Shown here: one piece after another, positions 44,253 to 53,780 of the stretch | Layout: each line of letters begins with the position of its first letter | Numbering within the stretch: the stretch's first letter is position 1 | Assembly (NCBI GenBank): GCA_020072585.1 | Contig: JAIQGL010000016.1 | Span: 1 to 64,000, forward strand | DNA from: Terriglobia bacterium | GTDB lineage: Bacteria > Acidobacteriota > Terriglobia > Terriglobales > Acidobacteriaceae | DNA: 64,000 bases | Direction: 5' to 3' | Program-made: the position numbers and the translations under genes | Notes under the pieces: generated by a model | Seen by the model: only the letters and a program-made list of their open reading frames with translations | The model's database searches: none | Told to the model about the DNA's origin: nothing

Positions 44253-45028
44253 TGAGAATTCTCCTTCAACACTGCTGCGTCAGATCGCGGGGAAAACCGT
44301 GCGTCCTTCCGTTCGCTGGATGGCCCGGGCAGATTTCTTCTTAGAGTTACATGGCCACTGACAGTGCTGATCCTTAAAGTACCTCCACCTTTTCCAATGC
44401 TGCTGACGATGCGCCCTGCACTGAGCGGGTGCGGTGCGGCCATCGCGAAGTCAGAGTGAAGTCGCCGGCCGGGGACCTGAAAATCCAAATGTGTGTTGAT
44501 GTCAATTGGCAAGTACAGGCCAATGTCGCCAGAGACGGTTCGAATACTCAACTGGCCGGGCCAGTTAGCATTGCTGAAGTGCCCGGTAATCGAGCCATTC
44601 ACCATTGCCAGATTCAACAGGCTGATGGAGCGAGGCAAATGAATAATGAAATCCACTTTAGGGCCCCGGCCGTCGCACTCGCTTTTGCACCATTCGGTGT
44701 TTCCGGCGCAGGCTTGAGCTGATGCTCCTTTTGAGTGCGGATCAATCGCGCAGATCAGGGTTACCCCTTTGATCTTCACCACGGTGATATCGACTAGTTC
44801 TGAGCCGCTGCCACTTTTATGAGCAACAACCTCCGTGATTTCACCCGGAATGAAATCCACGCTGATCGAGCCCGTTATGCCCTTGATATCGAGCGTTTGG
44901 TCTGGACTGAGTTGGCCACTCCAGTGAAAGGGAGTTGCGGGGCCGACCTGTGCGATTGAAGTGGCAAAGGGTGAACCAGCAAATAACAGAATGACTAAAA
45001 TAGAGACGGCGCGTTGATTGCGTGGCAT
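44249..45028 (-). CDS. Secreted DUF4097-like beta-helix protein
   Basis: The 259-residue protein has a signal peptide (AVSILVILLFAGSPFATSIA) and a repetitive beta pattern with DIKGITGSISVDFIPGE and SIRTVSGDIGLYLP and ISTVSGHVTLRRNLP near the end, typical of the DUF4097/adhesin-like beta-solenoid family. A Cys-rich stretch (about residues 105-125, ACAGNTEWCKSEC) is unusual. The ATG at 45028 has AAAGGAG eight bases upstream. It overlaps the glycosyltransferase start by four bases. Confidence 0.7.
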   Translation of the reverse strand: MPRNQRAVSILVILLFAGSPFATSIAQVGPATPFHWSGQLSPDQTLDIKGITGSISVDFIPGEITEVVAHKSGSGSELVDITVVKIKGVTLICAIDPHSKGASAQACAGNTEWCKSECDGRGPKVDFIIHLPRSISLLNLAMVNGSITGHFSNANWPGQLSIRTVSGDIGLYLPIDINTHLDFQVPGRRLHSDFAMAAPHPLSAGRIVSSIGKGGGTLRISTVSGHVTLRRNLPGPSSERKDARFSPRSDAAVLKENSQ

Positions 45029-45205
45029 AGATGCGGCTCCTTTCAGATGGCTTGGACTGTCCTGTTTCCAGTCATCCGGGCTGCGAATCCACAATGCAGT
45101 ACTGCTCAGCAATGAACTTTCTAAATGGTCAAGCTGCGTTGTTTTCAGCCGCACTACTTCGTGCAGGAACTCAGTTGAAAACAATGGAGGAGCCGTAAAC
45201 GTAAA

Positions 45206-47650
45206 TCACTCATAGCGCAGAGCCACCATAGGATCAATTCTGGTCGCCCGAGATGAGGGAATATAGCTGGCCAGCGCTCCCACGAGCAGCAGTAAAAGAG
45301 ATACCAGGAAAAAGCTAATGGGATCATTGGATTTTATGCCGTAAAGAAGGCTCGCCATGGAACGTGTCAGGAAAAAAGCGCCGACCAGTCCAAACCCCAG
45401 TCCAATGACAGTCAAGGTGAAACCCTGTTTAAGGAAGAGCCACAGTACGCTTTGGCGGCTCGCTCCCAGGGCCATGCGCGTTCCAATTTCCTGACGTCTT
45501 TGCGAAACAGAGAAAGAAAGAACACCATAGACTCCAATGGCTGCAAGCAATAACGCCAAGCCGGCAAAAGTGCCGAAAAGCCAGGCATCAAATCGCGAGT
45601 TGGCCGTGGTGGATGCCACCAGAGCGTTCATGGTCCGCAGATCCTGGATCTGTTGCGTGCCGTCAAAGTCCTCAACAGTGCGTCGTAGCTCAGCGGAAAC
45701 TCCGGTCAGGCTGTCAACCCTTATTGTCCATGCCAGCTTGCCAGTCATGCCCACAAAGACGTCTTTTGCTTGCGGTAACGGAATAAAAATCGTCGGGCGG
45801 GCAGTCTCTTTCAGATTGATCGTCTTTGTATCGTCAGCAACACCCACGATTTCCCGTGGTGTATCTCTAATCTCCGGATAATCCTGTCCTTGAAACCGGC
45901 CCACCACCACGCGTTCGCCCAATCCGCTGCCTTGAGGCCACCATTTACCGGCGAGCGCTTCGTTGACGATTACCACCGGCGGGCTCCCTTGCGTGTCACC
46001 TGGACCGAAGGAGCGGCCTTGTCGCAGAGCGATTCCCATGACCTTGAAGTAATCGGGAGTTACCAGACGAATTTCCATGCCTCCGATGCTCTGTTCCGGA
46101 TGACCTTCCCGTTCCGTTGGCAGGTTAATGCCCCCGCTGAGAGGCAGCATGTTAATGGCAGCAACGCCACGGACTCCCGGCAATGCCTGAATACGTTGCG
46201 TGATTTCAGTGGCAAACCTCCATGTGCTGGCTGTGTTGGGGTAACGGTCGGGAGCTAGAGGGGTTCCAAAAGTGATAAGCCCTTGCGGCTGGAATCCAAG
46301 ACGCTCCTGATGCAGGTGATAAAGGCTCTGGATCAATAGCCAGGCAGTGAGCACCAGCATGGCGGAAAGTGCCAACTGTCCCACCACCAAAAAGCTGCGG
46401 ATGCGATGGTGCGCGGTCCCCCCTCCAACGACTTGGCCGATGGACTTAAGCGCATCATGCACGTTCAGGCGCCCTGCGTTGAGGGCCGGTACCAGAGTAA
46501 ACAAAAGCGTCATCACGAAAAAGATCAGGGCCGCAAATAGCAGCACATTCTTATCAAGCGTGATAGGAGCAGAAGTCGGCAGATTGAATGGAAGCAGACC
46601 TACCAGACCACCAAGGAGACCGTGTGCGACGAGAAGTCCGGCAGCGATGCCAATGGAGCTAAGCACGGCATTTTCAATCAGGAATTGGCGCAGCAGGCGG
46701 CCGCTGGTGCTACCCACAGCCAGGCGGACAGCCACTTCTTTTTCGCGGGAAGCAAGTCTGGCCAACGAAAGACTGACCAGGTTCGAGCACACAATCAGAA
46801 AAAGAAATCCAGTCGTGCCGAAGAGCAGCAACAAATTTAGACGAACATTCCCAACAAGCCAGTCTTGATACGAGACAGCGATCAAGCCGCGGTATTTATC
46901 CGAAACATGTCCTGCATGCGCAGTTCGAAAGCTTTCCGTCATACTCTGGTTCTCGGCGCGGGCCTGTTCCACAGTCACACCATCTTTCAGACGAGCAATC
47001 ACTGCGGTGTTTGAACCGTTGTCTTCAACGCCTCCAGTGGCACGCAGAGCAATCAGAGCGTCCGCTGCCTGCGGGAACCAGAAATCGCGCGGCAAAACCC
47101 CGATGATGGAATAGCTTCCATTGTCCAGCCGGATGGAGCGCCCAAGGACCTCAGGATCACTCTTGAAAAAGTCGCGCCACAACGCATAACTGAGAATAAC
47201 GGACTGGGGACCTGTAGCGCGGGCTTCCAGGGAATTGAACTCGCGGCCCAGAGAAGGCGTCACTTCCAGAACGCGGAGAAAGTCTGCCGTTACCGTCATG
47301 GCCTTGATCCACTCCCGATCCTTGCCTGCAACGAGGTGCCGCTCGGTGATACCGCGATAACCTGCAATGGAGGAAAACGCATTGCTGTGTTCTTTCCAGA
47401 ACACATATTCGGTCATGGTAATCGAATCCTGGTTCGTGGTCCGCGCCAGACGAACCAACTGTGAAGGCCGGGAATAGGGAAGGGGATGCAACAAGACTGC
47501 GTTGATAACACTAAACATGGCCGTGTTTGCGCCAACGCCAAGCGCAAGTGTCAAAACCGCAATGCTTGTGAATACCGGGTTTTTCCACAGCACGCGCAAG
47601 GTATAGCGCAAATCTTGCCGCAGATTTCCCAGAAATTCGGCACTACTCAT
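45206..47650 (-). CDS. ADOP-family ABC transporter permease (MacB/FtsX type)
   Basis: The 814-residue protein has the N-terminal [20 protein letters not shown], then membrane helix, MacB periplasmic core (about 55-235), an FtsX domain (about 285-405), a second MacB core (about 440-650) and a final FtsX domain with [25 protein letters not shown]-like sequence. This duplicated architecture is the ADOP permease family found in many copies in Acidobacteriota. A partner ATPase is not adjacent. The ATG at 47650 follows AGAGGAG. The substrate is unknown; macrolide-export-type or lipoprotein-related function is possible. Confidence 0.88.
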   Translation of the reverse strand: MSSAEFLGNLRQDLRYTLRVLWKNPVFTSIAVLTLALGVGANTAMFSVINAVLLHPLPYSRPSQLVRLARTTNQDSITMTEYVFWKEHSNAFSSIAGYRGITERHLVAGKDREWIKAMTVTADFLRVLEVTPSLGREFNSLEARATGPQSVILSYALWRDFFKSDPEVLGRSIRLDNGSYSIIGVLPRDFWFPQAADALIALRATGGVEDNGSNTAVIARLKDGVTVEQARAENQSMTESFRTAHAGHVSDKYRGLIAVSYQDWLVGNVRLNLLLLFGTTGFLFLIVCSNLVSLSLARLASREKEVAVRLAVGSTSGRLLRQFLIENAVLSSIGIAAGLLVAHGLLGGLVGLLPFNLPTSAPITLDKNVLLFAALIFFVMTLLFTLVPALNAGRLNVHDALKSIGQVVGGGTAHHRIRSFLVVGQLALSAMLVLTAWLLIQSLYHLHQERLGFQPQGLITFGTPLAPDRYPNTASTWRFATEITQRIQALPGVRGVAAINMLPLSGGINLPTEREGHPEQSIGGMEIRLVTPDYFKVMGIALRQGRSFGPGDTQGSPPVVIVNEALAGKWWPQGSGLGERVVVGRFQGQDYPEIRDTPREIVGVADDTKTINLKETARPTIFIPLPQAKDVFVGMTGKLAWTIRVDSLTGVSAELRRTVEDFDGTQQIQDLRTMNALVASTTANSRFDAWLFGTFAGLALLLAAIGVYGVLSFSVSQRRQEIGTRMALGASRQSVLWLFLKQGFTLTVIGLGFGLVGAFFLTRSMASLLYGIKSNDPISFFLVSLLLLLVGALASYIPSSRATRIDPMVALRYE

Positions 47651-47989
47651 GCTTTCACTCCTCTGTGCTCGGCGTCCGATAGCGGGCAAGTGCCATACTA
47701 TATCGACCCGGGGAAGATAGAGCAACTAAATCATGTGTTGCGTTTTTTCCGGTCCCCGCACAAGACCCTGCGTTCATCAATTTACAAATCTGCCAAACCC
47801 GGCCCTGTCTTGCGCTCTTGCCGATGTTTCGGATTGCGCTCGGCGTGGCCGCTCCTGCCATTACGGAACAACAAGACCACAATGACCCAGTTTTGTTAGT
47901 AAGATGAACCGATATGGAACAAGGTTTACTACTCATCAACTACATCCTACCAATCTGGAACATTGAATAATCTAATTATGCTTTTATCC
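47651..47989. other. Intergenic region
   Basis: No gene or RNA is supported in this gap between the ADOP permease start and the first lanthipeptide promoter. A 94-codon minus frame (47655-47939) is low quality and not called. Confidence 0.35.
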
Positions 47990-48050
47990 TTGACATTTAC
48001 ATTAATAACCCCAGATAAATGCTCCTGGCTTTGCATACATTGTGTGGGCG
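47990..48050 (+). promoter_or_regulatory. Promoter of lanthipeptide precursor 1 (repeat copy 1)
   Basis: TTGACA (47990-47995) and GATAAA (48014-48019) have an 18-base spacing. From 48014 the sequence GATAAATGCTCcTGGCTTTG and then GCATAcATTGTGTgGGCG is nearly identical to that at 48509-48546. The conserved block reaches beyond the -10, so it may also hold an activator site or leader structure. Confidence 0.65.
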
Positions 48051-48087
48051 TGAATCAAAGCCACAAACTACAAGCAAGGAGAATACT

Positions 48088-48258
48088 ATGAGCAAAATAC
48101 TCGCGCTACAGATGCTCGCCGCTGGTGGCGACCTAGTTGCCGCTGAAAGCACAAGCAGTGTGAATTGCTTTGCAGGCGACTCATTCAACTCCAATTGCAG
48201 CGTAAACTGCGGTGGCAAGACAGTAATTGATCCTGTGGACACGACGGTAGCTGTGTAG
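48088..48258 (+). CDS. Lanthipeptide precursor peptide 1, class III type
   Basis: The 56-residue peptide has the class III leader motif ILALQ (residues 4-8, pattern I-x-x-L-Q) and a core with two S-x-x-S-x-x-C motifs: Ser21/Ser24/Cys27 and Ser35/Ser38/Cys41, the arrangement from which labionin or lanthionine rings are made. Ser32 and Cys37 could give a further ring. The start at 48088 has AAGGAG seven bases upstream. Its paralogue at 48588 is nearly identical over the leader and core. A kinase/lyase gene follows. Confidence 0.88.
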   Translation: MSKILALQMLAAGGDLVAAESTSSVNCFAGDSFNSNCSVNCGGKTVIDPVDTTVAV

Positions 48259-48265
48259 CGCTTGC

Positions 48266-48293
48266 GCCCGGCGGGGCTGACGCTCTGCCGGGC
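48266..48293 (+). terminator. Hairpin after precursor 1
   Basis: GCCCGGC (48266-48272) and GCCGGGC (48287-48293) form a seven-bp stem, followed by CTTATCGTTTT, a weak T-tract. It lies eight bases after the stop of precursor 1 and may terminate or partially attenuate transcription. Confidence 0.55.
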
Positions 48294-48485
48294 CTTATCG
48301 TTTTGGCCTCGCCATACTATTATGGATTGTAGTTTGATGACAGGCTACAGGCAGAAAATACCGGCACATTTGCCAGCTAAAGAAACTGTTAGTGTCATAA
48401 TGGGAACATGCGACGGTGAATCTGTCTAATAAATCCCACATCGGAACAACTAAATATTAATAAGTGCGAATAATGCATTTTACTG
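48294..48485. other. Spacer between the two precursor genes
   Basis: No gene is supported here. The stretch is AT-richer than the surroundings and leads into the second promoter. Confidence 0.35.
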
Positions 48486-48546
48486 TTGACATCAGTTTAG
48501 TTCCCCACGATAAATGCTCTCGGCTTTGCATAGATTGTGTTGGGCG
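48486..48546 (+). promoter_or_regulatory. Promoter of lanthipeptide precursor 2 (repeat copy 2)
   Basis: TTGACA (48486-48491) and GATAAA (48509-48514) have a 17-base spacing. GATAAATGCTCTCGGCTTTG followed by GCATAgATTGTGTtGGGCG repeats the block of copy 1 with only a few changes. Confidence 0.65.
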
Positions 48547-48587
48547 TTTATGCGACGACTATCAAGGACAACAGTAAGGGAGGTACC

Positions 48588-48770
48588 ATGAGTAAGATAT
48601 TGGCTCTCCAGATGCTAGCTGCCGGAGGCAATTCTGTTGCTTTCGAAAGCACAAGCAGTGTCAACTGTTTCGCTGGTGACGCTTTCAATTCCAACTGCAG
48701 TGTGAATTGCGGTCCGGCGCCAATCGATCCGCCTATTACCTGCGATCCGGATTACACAGTCGCAATCTGA
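48588..48770 (+). CDS. Lanthipeptide precursor peptide 2, class III type
   Basis: The 60-residue peptide repeats the leader MSKILALQMLAAGG and core STSSVNCFAGD of precursor 1, with Ser32 changed to Ala, both S-x-x-S-x-x-C motifs kept, and a different tail (PAPIDPPITCDPDYTVAI) with an extra Cys53. The ATG at 48588 has GGGAGG six bases upstream. Conservation of the two ring motifs and loss of Ser32 indicate that Ser32 is not essential. Confidence 0.88.
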   Translation: MSKILALQMLAAGGNSVAFESTSSVNCFAGDAFNSNCSVNCGPAPIDPPITCDPDYTVAI

Positions 48771-48780
48771 AGTGTGTCAG

Positions 48781-48804
48781 CCGGCAGGGCTTGAGCCCTG
48801 CCGG
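48781..48804 (+). terminator. Hairpin after precursor 2
   Basis: CCGGCAGGGC (48781-48790) and GCCCTGCCGG (48795-48804) form a perfect ten-bp stem with a TTGA loop, ten bases after the stop of precursor 2. No T-tract follows, so it may stabilise precursor mRNA or lower read-through into the synthetase genes rather than terminate fully. Confidence 0.6.
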
Positions 48805-48890
48805 ATCCAGTCAAATGTTCAGCGGGAATGCAGAAATTGCGCGCGCGAAGCGCTCTGCTTCCAGAACTGGATTAGATAGAGGGGGCTCCC

Positions 48891-50459
48891 GTGGACGATC
48901 CCGGCTTCTATACCATCGGTCATCCTGAATATTATGAGACATTGAGCCGGCTGCCACTCCAGCCTGCCTACGTTGATGCTCTTCGCGTTACTATTCCGGC
49001 GGATTGGGCAGTCATACGCTCTGACATCTGGCTTCAGGCGGGCAGCAGAACGTCTCCGCTGACGGCGCAGGGGTTCAAGATACACCTGTCTTGCGCATTG
49101 CCGGATGCGCTGGACATGATCCAGCGTTTTGTCCCGATCTGCACAAGTAAGAACGTGCAATTCAAGATAGCGGCAGACCCGATGCTCCACGGCTTCCTGA
49201 ACTCGAAAAGATACTCGCGGGGTGGAGCCGGCAAATTCGCGACCATTTATCCCGCCGACCATGCATGCTTTCTGGAGTTGATTGAAGCACTTCATCAGGC
49301 AACCAAAGGTATGCAAGGTCCATACATCTTATCTGACAAGCGATATCCAGGCAGTAAAGTGGTCTTTTACCGGTGGGGCGGATTCCAGAGGATCCGCAAC
49401 TTGAGGCCGGATGGAATCCAGCGCATGATGGTTCGTACTCCGGATGATGAGCTTATTTTTGACGATCGTTTGCCGTTCTTCAAACTTCCGGAATGGGTCA
49501 CTGATCCATTTCCGGAAGAAGCCGACGAGTCGGAGGGTGACAGTGAGCTTTTGCATGACCGGTACAAGGTGCAGAAAGCACTGGCGTTTACCAATACCGG
49601 CGGGGTTTATCTCGCAAGAGATCAACAAACCGGACTTGCCGTTGTTGTGAAGGAAGCCAGACCGCACACGCTGATCTGGGGCGCCAGAAGAGTTGCACTC
49701 GACGCTACAGAGGCCCTGAAGAATGAGTGCGCTGTTCTTGAGCGTCTACAGGGCTTGCCTTGTGTTCCGCAATTTATCGAGTTCTATCAGGAGTGGGAAC
49801 ACACATTTCTCGTTCAGACCTATTTCGACGGAATGCCGCTTGCCAATTTCAGGGCCATGGAAGATGTCATCGTAATGACCAAGATGGAGGACCCGGACGC
49901 GGTCATCCGTTTTTGTGCCATATGGCGTGAAATATGTATTCGCCTTCTTGATGCGGTTGACGCGATCCATTCCCGTGGCGTCATCATCGGCGATATTTCT
50001 CCTGGCAACGTCTTGATCGACCGCACGACGGGAGAAATCGTGCTGATTGATTTTGAAGGCGCCCTCCTGTCTGGCGCTGCTGATGAAATCACACGCATGG
50101 GAGCGAACTGGTTTAACCCTGGTTTTCGTAAGGTGGAAAGCCGGCAAGCTGGATCGTTATCGCACCTGGATGACGCGTACTCTTGCGGCATGCTTCTGTA
50201 CAACGTGGTGTGTCCCATCCAATCGTTATTTGAGTTGGATAAAAAGCAACCGATATTCCGCATACTTGATCACTTTGTTGAAGCCGGATTGCCTGCGGAG
50301 GTTCGGGTGATCATCCAGGCCCTGCTGGCCGGCAATCAAGAGGAGGCGCGCCGCCATGCAGAATCCTGGGAATTGCCAGAGGCACAGTTTGCGGAACCGC
50401 CTTCTGATGGTTCGGTGCCGAACCGCGATGAAGCGGAAAGACAAGCTATTCAAGCATGA
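48891..50459 (+). CDS. Lanthipeptide synthetase lyase/kinase protein (class III LanKC without cyclase)
   Basis: The 522-residue protein has an N-terminal phosphoSer/Thr-lyase-type domain (GHPEYYETLSRLP, SPLTAQGFKIHLSCALPDAL and RGGAGKFATIYP) and a central Ser/Thr kinase domain: TGGVYLARDQQTGLAVVVKE, HSRGVIIGDISPGNVLIDRT (catalytic Asp and Asn) and VLIDFEGALL. Canonical LanKC proteins continue with a cyclase domain; here it is a separate gene at 50505. The GTG start at 48891 follows AGAGGGGG. It would phosphorylate and eliminate core Ser/Thr in the two precursors. Confidence 0.88.
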   Translation: MDDPGFYTIGHPEYYETLSRLPLQPAYVDALRVTIPADWAVIRSDIWLQAGSRTSPLTAQGFKIHLSCALPDALDMIQRFVPICTSKNVQFKIAADPMLHGFLNSKRYSRGGAGKFATIYPADHACFLELIEALHQATKGMQGPYILSDKRYPGSKVVFYRWGGFQRIRNLRPDGIQRMMVRTPDDELIFDDRLPFFKLPEWVTDPFPEEADESEGDSELLHDRYKVQKALAFTNTGGVYLARDQQTGLAVVVKEARPHTLIWGARRVALDATEALKNECAVLERLQGLPCVPQFIEFYQEWEHTFLVQTYFDGMPLANFRAMEDVIVMTKMEDPDAVIRFCAIWREICIRLLDAVDAIHSRGVIIGDISPGNVLIDRTTGEIVLIDFEGALLSGAADEITRMGANWFNPGFRKVESRQAGSLSHLDDAYSCGMLLYNVVCPIQSLFELDKKQPIFRILDHFVEAGLPAEVRVIIQALLAGNQEEARRHAESWELPEAQFAEPPSDGSVPNRDEAERQAIQA

Positions 50460-50504
50460 ACGATTGATAAAAATCCAGGAAACAAGACGGGACTAATCTA
50501 GGAA

Positions 50505-51689
50505 ATGGGTGCTTTCATGCTCGTGGCAAACGCAATTGCTCTCCCGCATATACCGGAATCGAGTGTTTTAGCGCAGACGATCGCCAGCCTGGCCGAGCAG
50601 ATGCTGGTCAGCATGGACACGAGCCGTAAAGACCGGCTTTGGCCGGCCGATGCCATGGTGTTTCAGACCAATGCTCTGAATCTGGCCTATGGCGCTTGTG
50701 GAACTGCGCTTTTTCTGCATGATGCTCTCGGCGAATTGCCCGCTGTTCCACGCGATTGGCTGATGGCACAACCGATTGACAACGTCACCTATCCGCCAGG
50801 TCTTTACTCAGGCATCGCGGGTATTGCCTGGAGCTTTGCGGAGATGGGAATGCTCGATCGGGCCGTCAGCCTATTTGGATTAATTCCGCAATCGCCTCTG
50901 GCATTCAAGACCGCAGAAATCTTCAGCGGCGTTGCCGGTTGGGGTCTGGCAGCTCTTGCGCTGTCTTTAAAGACTGGCGATGAACAGTTTCAAAGCCTGG
51001 CCTGTCAGGCGGGTGACCATCTGCTGAAAATTGCGAAGCATGGCGAACTAGGAGCTTCCTGGCCAGACGAGAATGGTGATGTGCCCCTGGGTTTCGCCCT
51101 CGGCGGTAGCGGGATCGCGGTCTTCCTTCTCTACTTGTGGCATAGCACTGGGGAAAGCAGCTATCTCCAGGTTGCCCGTGAGGCCCTGGAGTTCGATGTG
51201 GCCCACTCCAAGAGCGTCGGCGACGTGCTCTTATGGGGAGCCAGCGTGGAAAGTCGCGGTCATCGGCCGTATTGGTTGCGCGGTGGGGCCGGAGTTGCGT
51301 CCGCGCTTATACGTTTTGCGCAGATGCTGAAAGAAGACCGGTACCTTGACCTGGCACGCAAGGCCGTGCGCCCTTGTGCATCATTTTTTGCAGCGGCGCC
51401 CCACCTCTTTGAAGGATTGGCATCGATGGGTGAGTCGCTCCTGGATGTCTATCTGGTAACCGGCGATGAATTCTATCTTGAAAAGGCGCGACAGAAAGCC
51501 ACCCAGACCCTGTTGTATAGTATCGAGCGGCAGCAGGGCATTGCTTTCCCCGGCAGATATCTCTTTAAGATCAGCCACGACTATGGCGTTGGCGGAGCAG
51601 GGGTTGGACTCTTTCTCCACCGCCTGATTGGGTTGAGGCCGCGGAGGTTTCATGACATCTTTCCTGGGCAATCCCCTGGAGCATTATAG
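50505..51689 (+). CDS. LanC-like cyclase, stand-alone, without zinc ligands
   Basis: The 394-residue protein has the alpha/alpha-toroid repeats with Gly-rich turns (YSGIAGIAWSF, FSGVAGWGLAALAL, LGGSGIAVFLL, LRGGAGVASALIRF, GLASMGESLLDVY, DYGVGGAGVGLFLH). The Cys and Cys-His ligands of LanC and LanL are missing: the WCxG position reads YWLRGG and the CHG position reads HLFEGL, as in class III cyclase domains. It therefore represents the split-off C-terminal third of LanKC. The ATG at 50505 follows AGGAA; the 45-base gap to the kinase gene contains no fusion scar. Confidence 0.85.
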   Translation: MGAFMLVANAIALPHIPESSVLAQTIASLAEQMLVSMDTSRKDRLWPADAMVFQTNALNLAYGACGTALFLHDALGELPAVPRDWLMAQPIDNVTYPPGLYSGIAGIAWSFAEMGMLDRAVSLFGLIPQSPLAFKTAEIFSGVAGWGLAALALSLKTGDEQFQSLACQAGDHLLKIAKHGELGASWPDENGDVPLGFALGGSGIAVFLLYLWHSTGESSYLQVAREALEFDVAHSKSVGDVLLWGASVESRGHRPYWLRGGAGVASALIRFAQMLKEDRYLDLARKAVRPCASFFAAAPHLFEGLASMGESLLDVYLVTGDEFYLEKARQKATQTLLYSIERQQGIAFPGRYLFKISHDYGVGGAGVGLFLHRLIGLRPRRFHDIFPGQSPGAL

Positions 51690-51722
51690 GATCGGAAAAA
51701 TTTAGTTCGTGGAGTTCCACTC

Positions 51723-53609
51723 TTGCCTGAACCAGCGGAGCAACCCAAAAAGTCTCAGATGGAGCAGCTAAAATCTGTTTGGCCGCAGATCAGGGAACTG
51801 GTGTTCCCACGCACACTGCTTCTGGCGACTGGCTTCGTGTTGTTGCTCATCAACAGGGTCATGGGCCTGGCGCTCCCATATTCCAGCAAACTCCTGCTTG
51901 ATCGCGTGATTGCCAGGAAGGACCTGCACTTCCTGGGATTGTTGACCATAGGCATTCTTCTGGCGACCTTGATCCAGGCGAGCACCTCATTTGCACTTGC
52001 CCAACTATTGTCAAAGGAAGCACAGCGGGTGGTTGCCCAGTTGCGCCGCCGGGTACAGGCCCACATCACCACACTTTCCGTGAGCTTCTATGATTCTTCC
52101 AAGACTGGTGCTCTGGTTTCACGCATCATGAGCGATGTGGAAGGCGTACGCAACATCATCGGCACAGGCTTGCTGGAGTTTGTCGGCGGGGTGCTTACCG
52201 CGGGAATCGTCCTGGTTTTGATGCTTCGGATCAATTTGTTAATGACCCTTGTTGCGGTTGGTTCACTGGTGCTTTTTACCGTGGTGCTCAATCGCGCCTT
52301 CAAAGTAATCCGTCCCATTTTCCGCGAGCGCGGCAAGATCAATGCAGAGATTACCGGCAGACTCACAGAATCATTGGGTGGAGTGCGCGTTGTTAAGGGC
52401 TATCACGCGGAAGAAAGGGAACAGGCGGTTTTCGGCGTGGGGGTCCAGCGGCAACTGGACAACGTGATGAAGGCGCTTAATGCGATGTCATCCATGGGGT
52501 TTGCTTCAACCCTGGTGATGGGTTTTGTGGGCGTGGCCATCATGTATATAGGCGCGCGGCAGATTGTGGCCGGCAAAATGACGGCTGGCGAATTGTTTCA
52601 GTACACCATGTTCATGGGCTATCTGGCTGCGCCCGTCTTCCAGATGAGCAGCCTCGGGACGCAGATCACGGAAGCCGTAGCTGGCCTGGACCGTACCCGC
52701 GAGGTACTGAACGAGCTTCCGGAAAATAAAGATCCGGAACGCATTATTCCTCTCAAGGTCCACGGCGAACTAGTTTTTGAAAACGTGGATTTTTCCTATG
52801 AACCCGGTAAGCCTGTGCTGCAGGGCATCAACTTTATGGCCCAGCCTGGAACGGTGACAGCGCTGGTGGGCTCGTCCGGGTCAGGCAAATCCACGATCAT
52901 AGGGTTGGTTGCGGCATTTTATAAACCTAATCACGGTCGTGTACTGGTGGACGGTGTGGACCTCAGCCAGGTGCGCCTGGACTGCTATCGCCCGGCGCTG
53001 GGTGTGGTGCTGCAGGAAACATTTCTGTTCGACGGAAGCATCCGGGAAAATGTCGCATTCTCCCGGCCCGAAGCAACAGAAGAAGAAATCATGCATGCCT
53101 GCCGCATCGCCCATGTGGACGAGTTCGCCGGACGCTTCAATGACAAATATTCCACGATTATTGGCGAGCGGGGAGTCAAATTATCCGGTGGCCAGCGTCA
53201 GCGGATTTCCATCGCACGAGCTGTGCTGGCCGATCCTAGAATCCTAATTCTGGATGAGGCGACATCCAGTCTCGACTCCGAGTCAGAAGCCTATATCCAG
53301 CAGGGTCTCAAGTACCTGATGAAAGGCCGCACAACTTTTGTGATTGCGCATCGCCTCTCAACGATCCGCCAGGCTGACACGATTCTGGTAGTGGAGGCTG
53401 GCCGCATTGTGGAGCGCGGCACACATGTTTCTCTCTATGACTTAAGAGGCCGTTACTATGAGCTTTATACAAAACAGCATGGGGTGGAATCCAACTTTCT
53501 CCTTGAGACGGGAGTGGATGAGAGCTTGGAGGAGAAGCAACCTGCGGGAATTGCAGGCGGGCAGGAAGGCCTTGAAGCGATGCGCTTGATTCGCGGCCAG
53601 GGACTATAG
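51723..53609 (+). CDS. Lanthipeptide ABC exporter (LanT type without peptidase domain)
   Basis: The 628-residue half-transporter has six membrane helices (about 25-320) and an ATPase domain with Walker A GSSGSGKSTI, signature LSGGQRQRIS, Walker B ILILDEATSSLD and the H-loop VIAHRLSTI. No C39 leader peptidase is present, as usual for class III exporters. It would export the processed peptides. The start is TTG 51723, 33 bases after the LanC stop; ATG 51759 is possible. It is followed by the MbtH gene. Confidence 0.88.
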   Translation: MPEPAEQPKKSQMEQLKSVWPQIRELVFPRTLLLATGFVLLLINRVMGLALPYSSKLLLDRVIARKDLHFLGLLTIGILLATLIQASTSFALAQLLSKEAQRVVAQLRRRVQAHITTLSVSFYDSSKTGALVSRIMSDVEGVRNIIGTGLLEFVGGVLTAGIVLVLMLRINLLMTLVAVGSLVLFTVVLNRAFKVIRPIFRERGKINAEITGRLTESLGGVRVVKGYHAEEREQAVFGVGVQRQLDNVMKALNAMSSMGFASTLVMGFVGVAIMYIGARQIVAGKMTAGELFQYTMFMGYLAAPVFQMSSLGTQITEAVAGLDRTREVLNELPENKDPERIIPLKVHGELVFENVDFSYEPGKPVLQGINFMAQPGTVTALVGSSGSGKSTIIGLVAAFYKPNHGRVLVDGVDLSQVRLDCYRPALGVVLQETFLFDGSIRENVAFSRPEATEEEIMHACRIAHVDEFAGRFNDKYSTIIGERGVKLSGGQRQRISIARAVLADPRILILDEATSSLDSESEAYIQQGLKYLMKGRTTFVIAHRLSTIRQADTILVVEAGRIVERGTHVSLYDLRGRYYELYTKQHGVESNFLLETGVDESLEEKQPAGIAGGQEGLEAMRLIRGQGL

Positions 53610-53780
53610 CAACCTGTCCCTCCCGCCTTTTCTGCCAGAAACCATCACAGAATTTTCAAGGCAGCGATTTGAGTTATGGCGTAGCCAGGGGTGCCACTGG
53701 AATTGGATCGGGTTAGATCGAGAGCTGGCGTAAGGGTTAGATCGACTGGCGATGCAAAATATCAGAAGGAGGAATTATTA
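53610..53780. other. Spacer before the MbtH gene
   Basis: No gene is supported; a partly open frame from 53691 belongs to the MbtH frame but lacks family residues. A strong AAGGAGG precedes the ATG at 53781. Confidence 0.35.

Noticed and set aside
47655-47939. A 94-codon minus-strand frame upstream of the ADOP permease
   Set aside because: No family resemblance or start signal; the permease start at 47650 with a strong ribosome-binding site is preferred.
48019-48087. N-terminal extension of lanthipeptide precursor 1
   Set aside because: The internal ATG at 48088 has a strong ribosome-binding site, and the same leader start is used by the paralogue.
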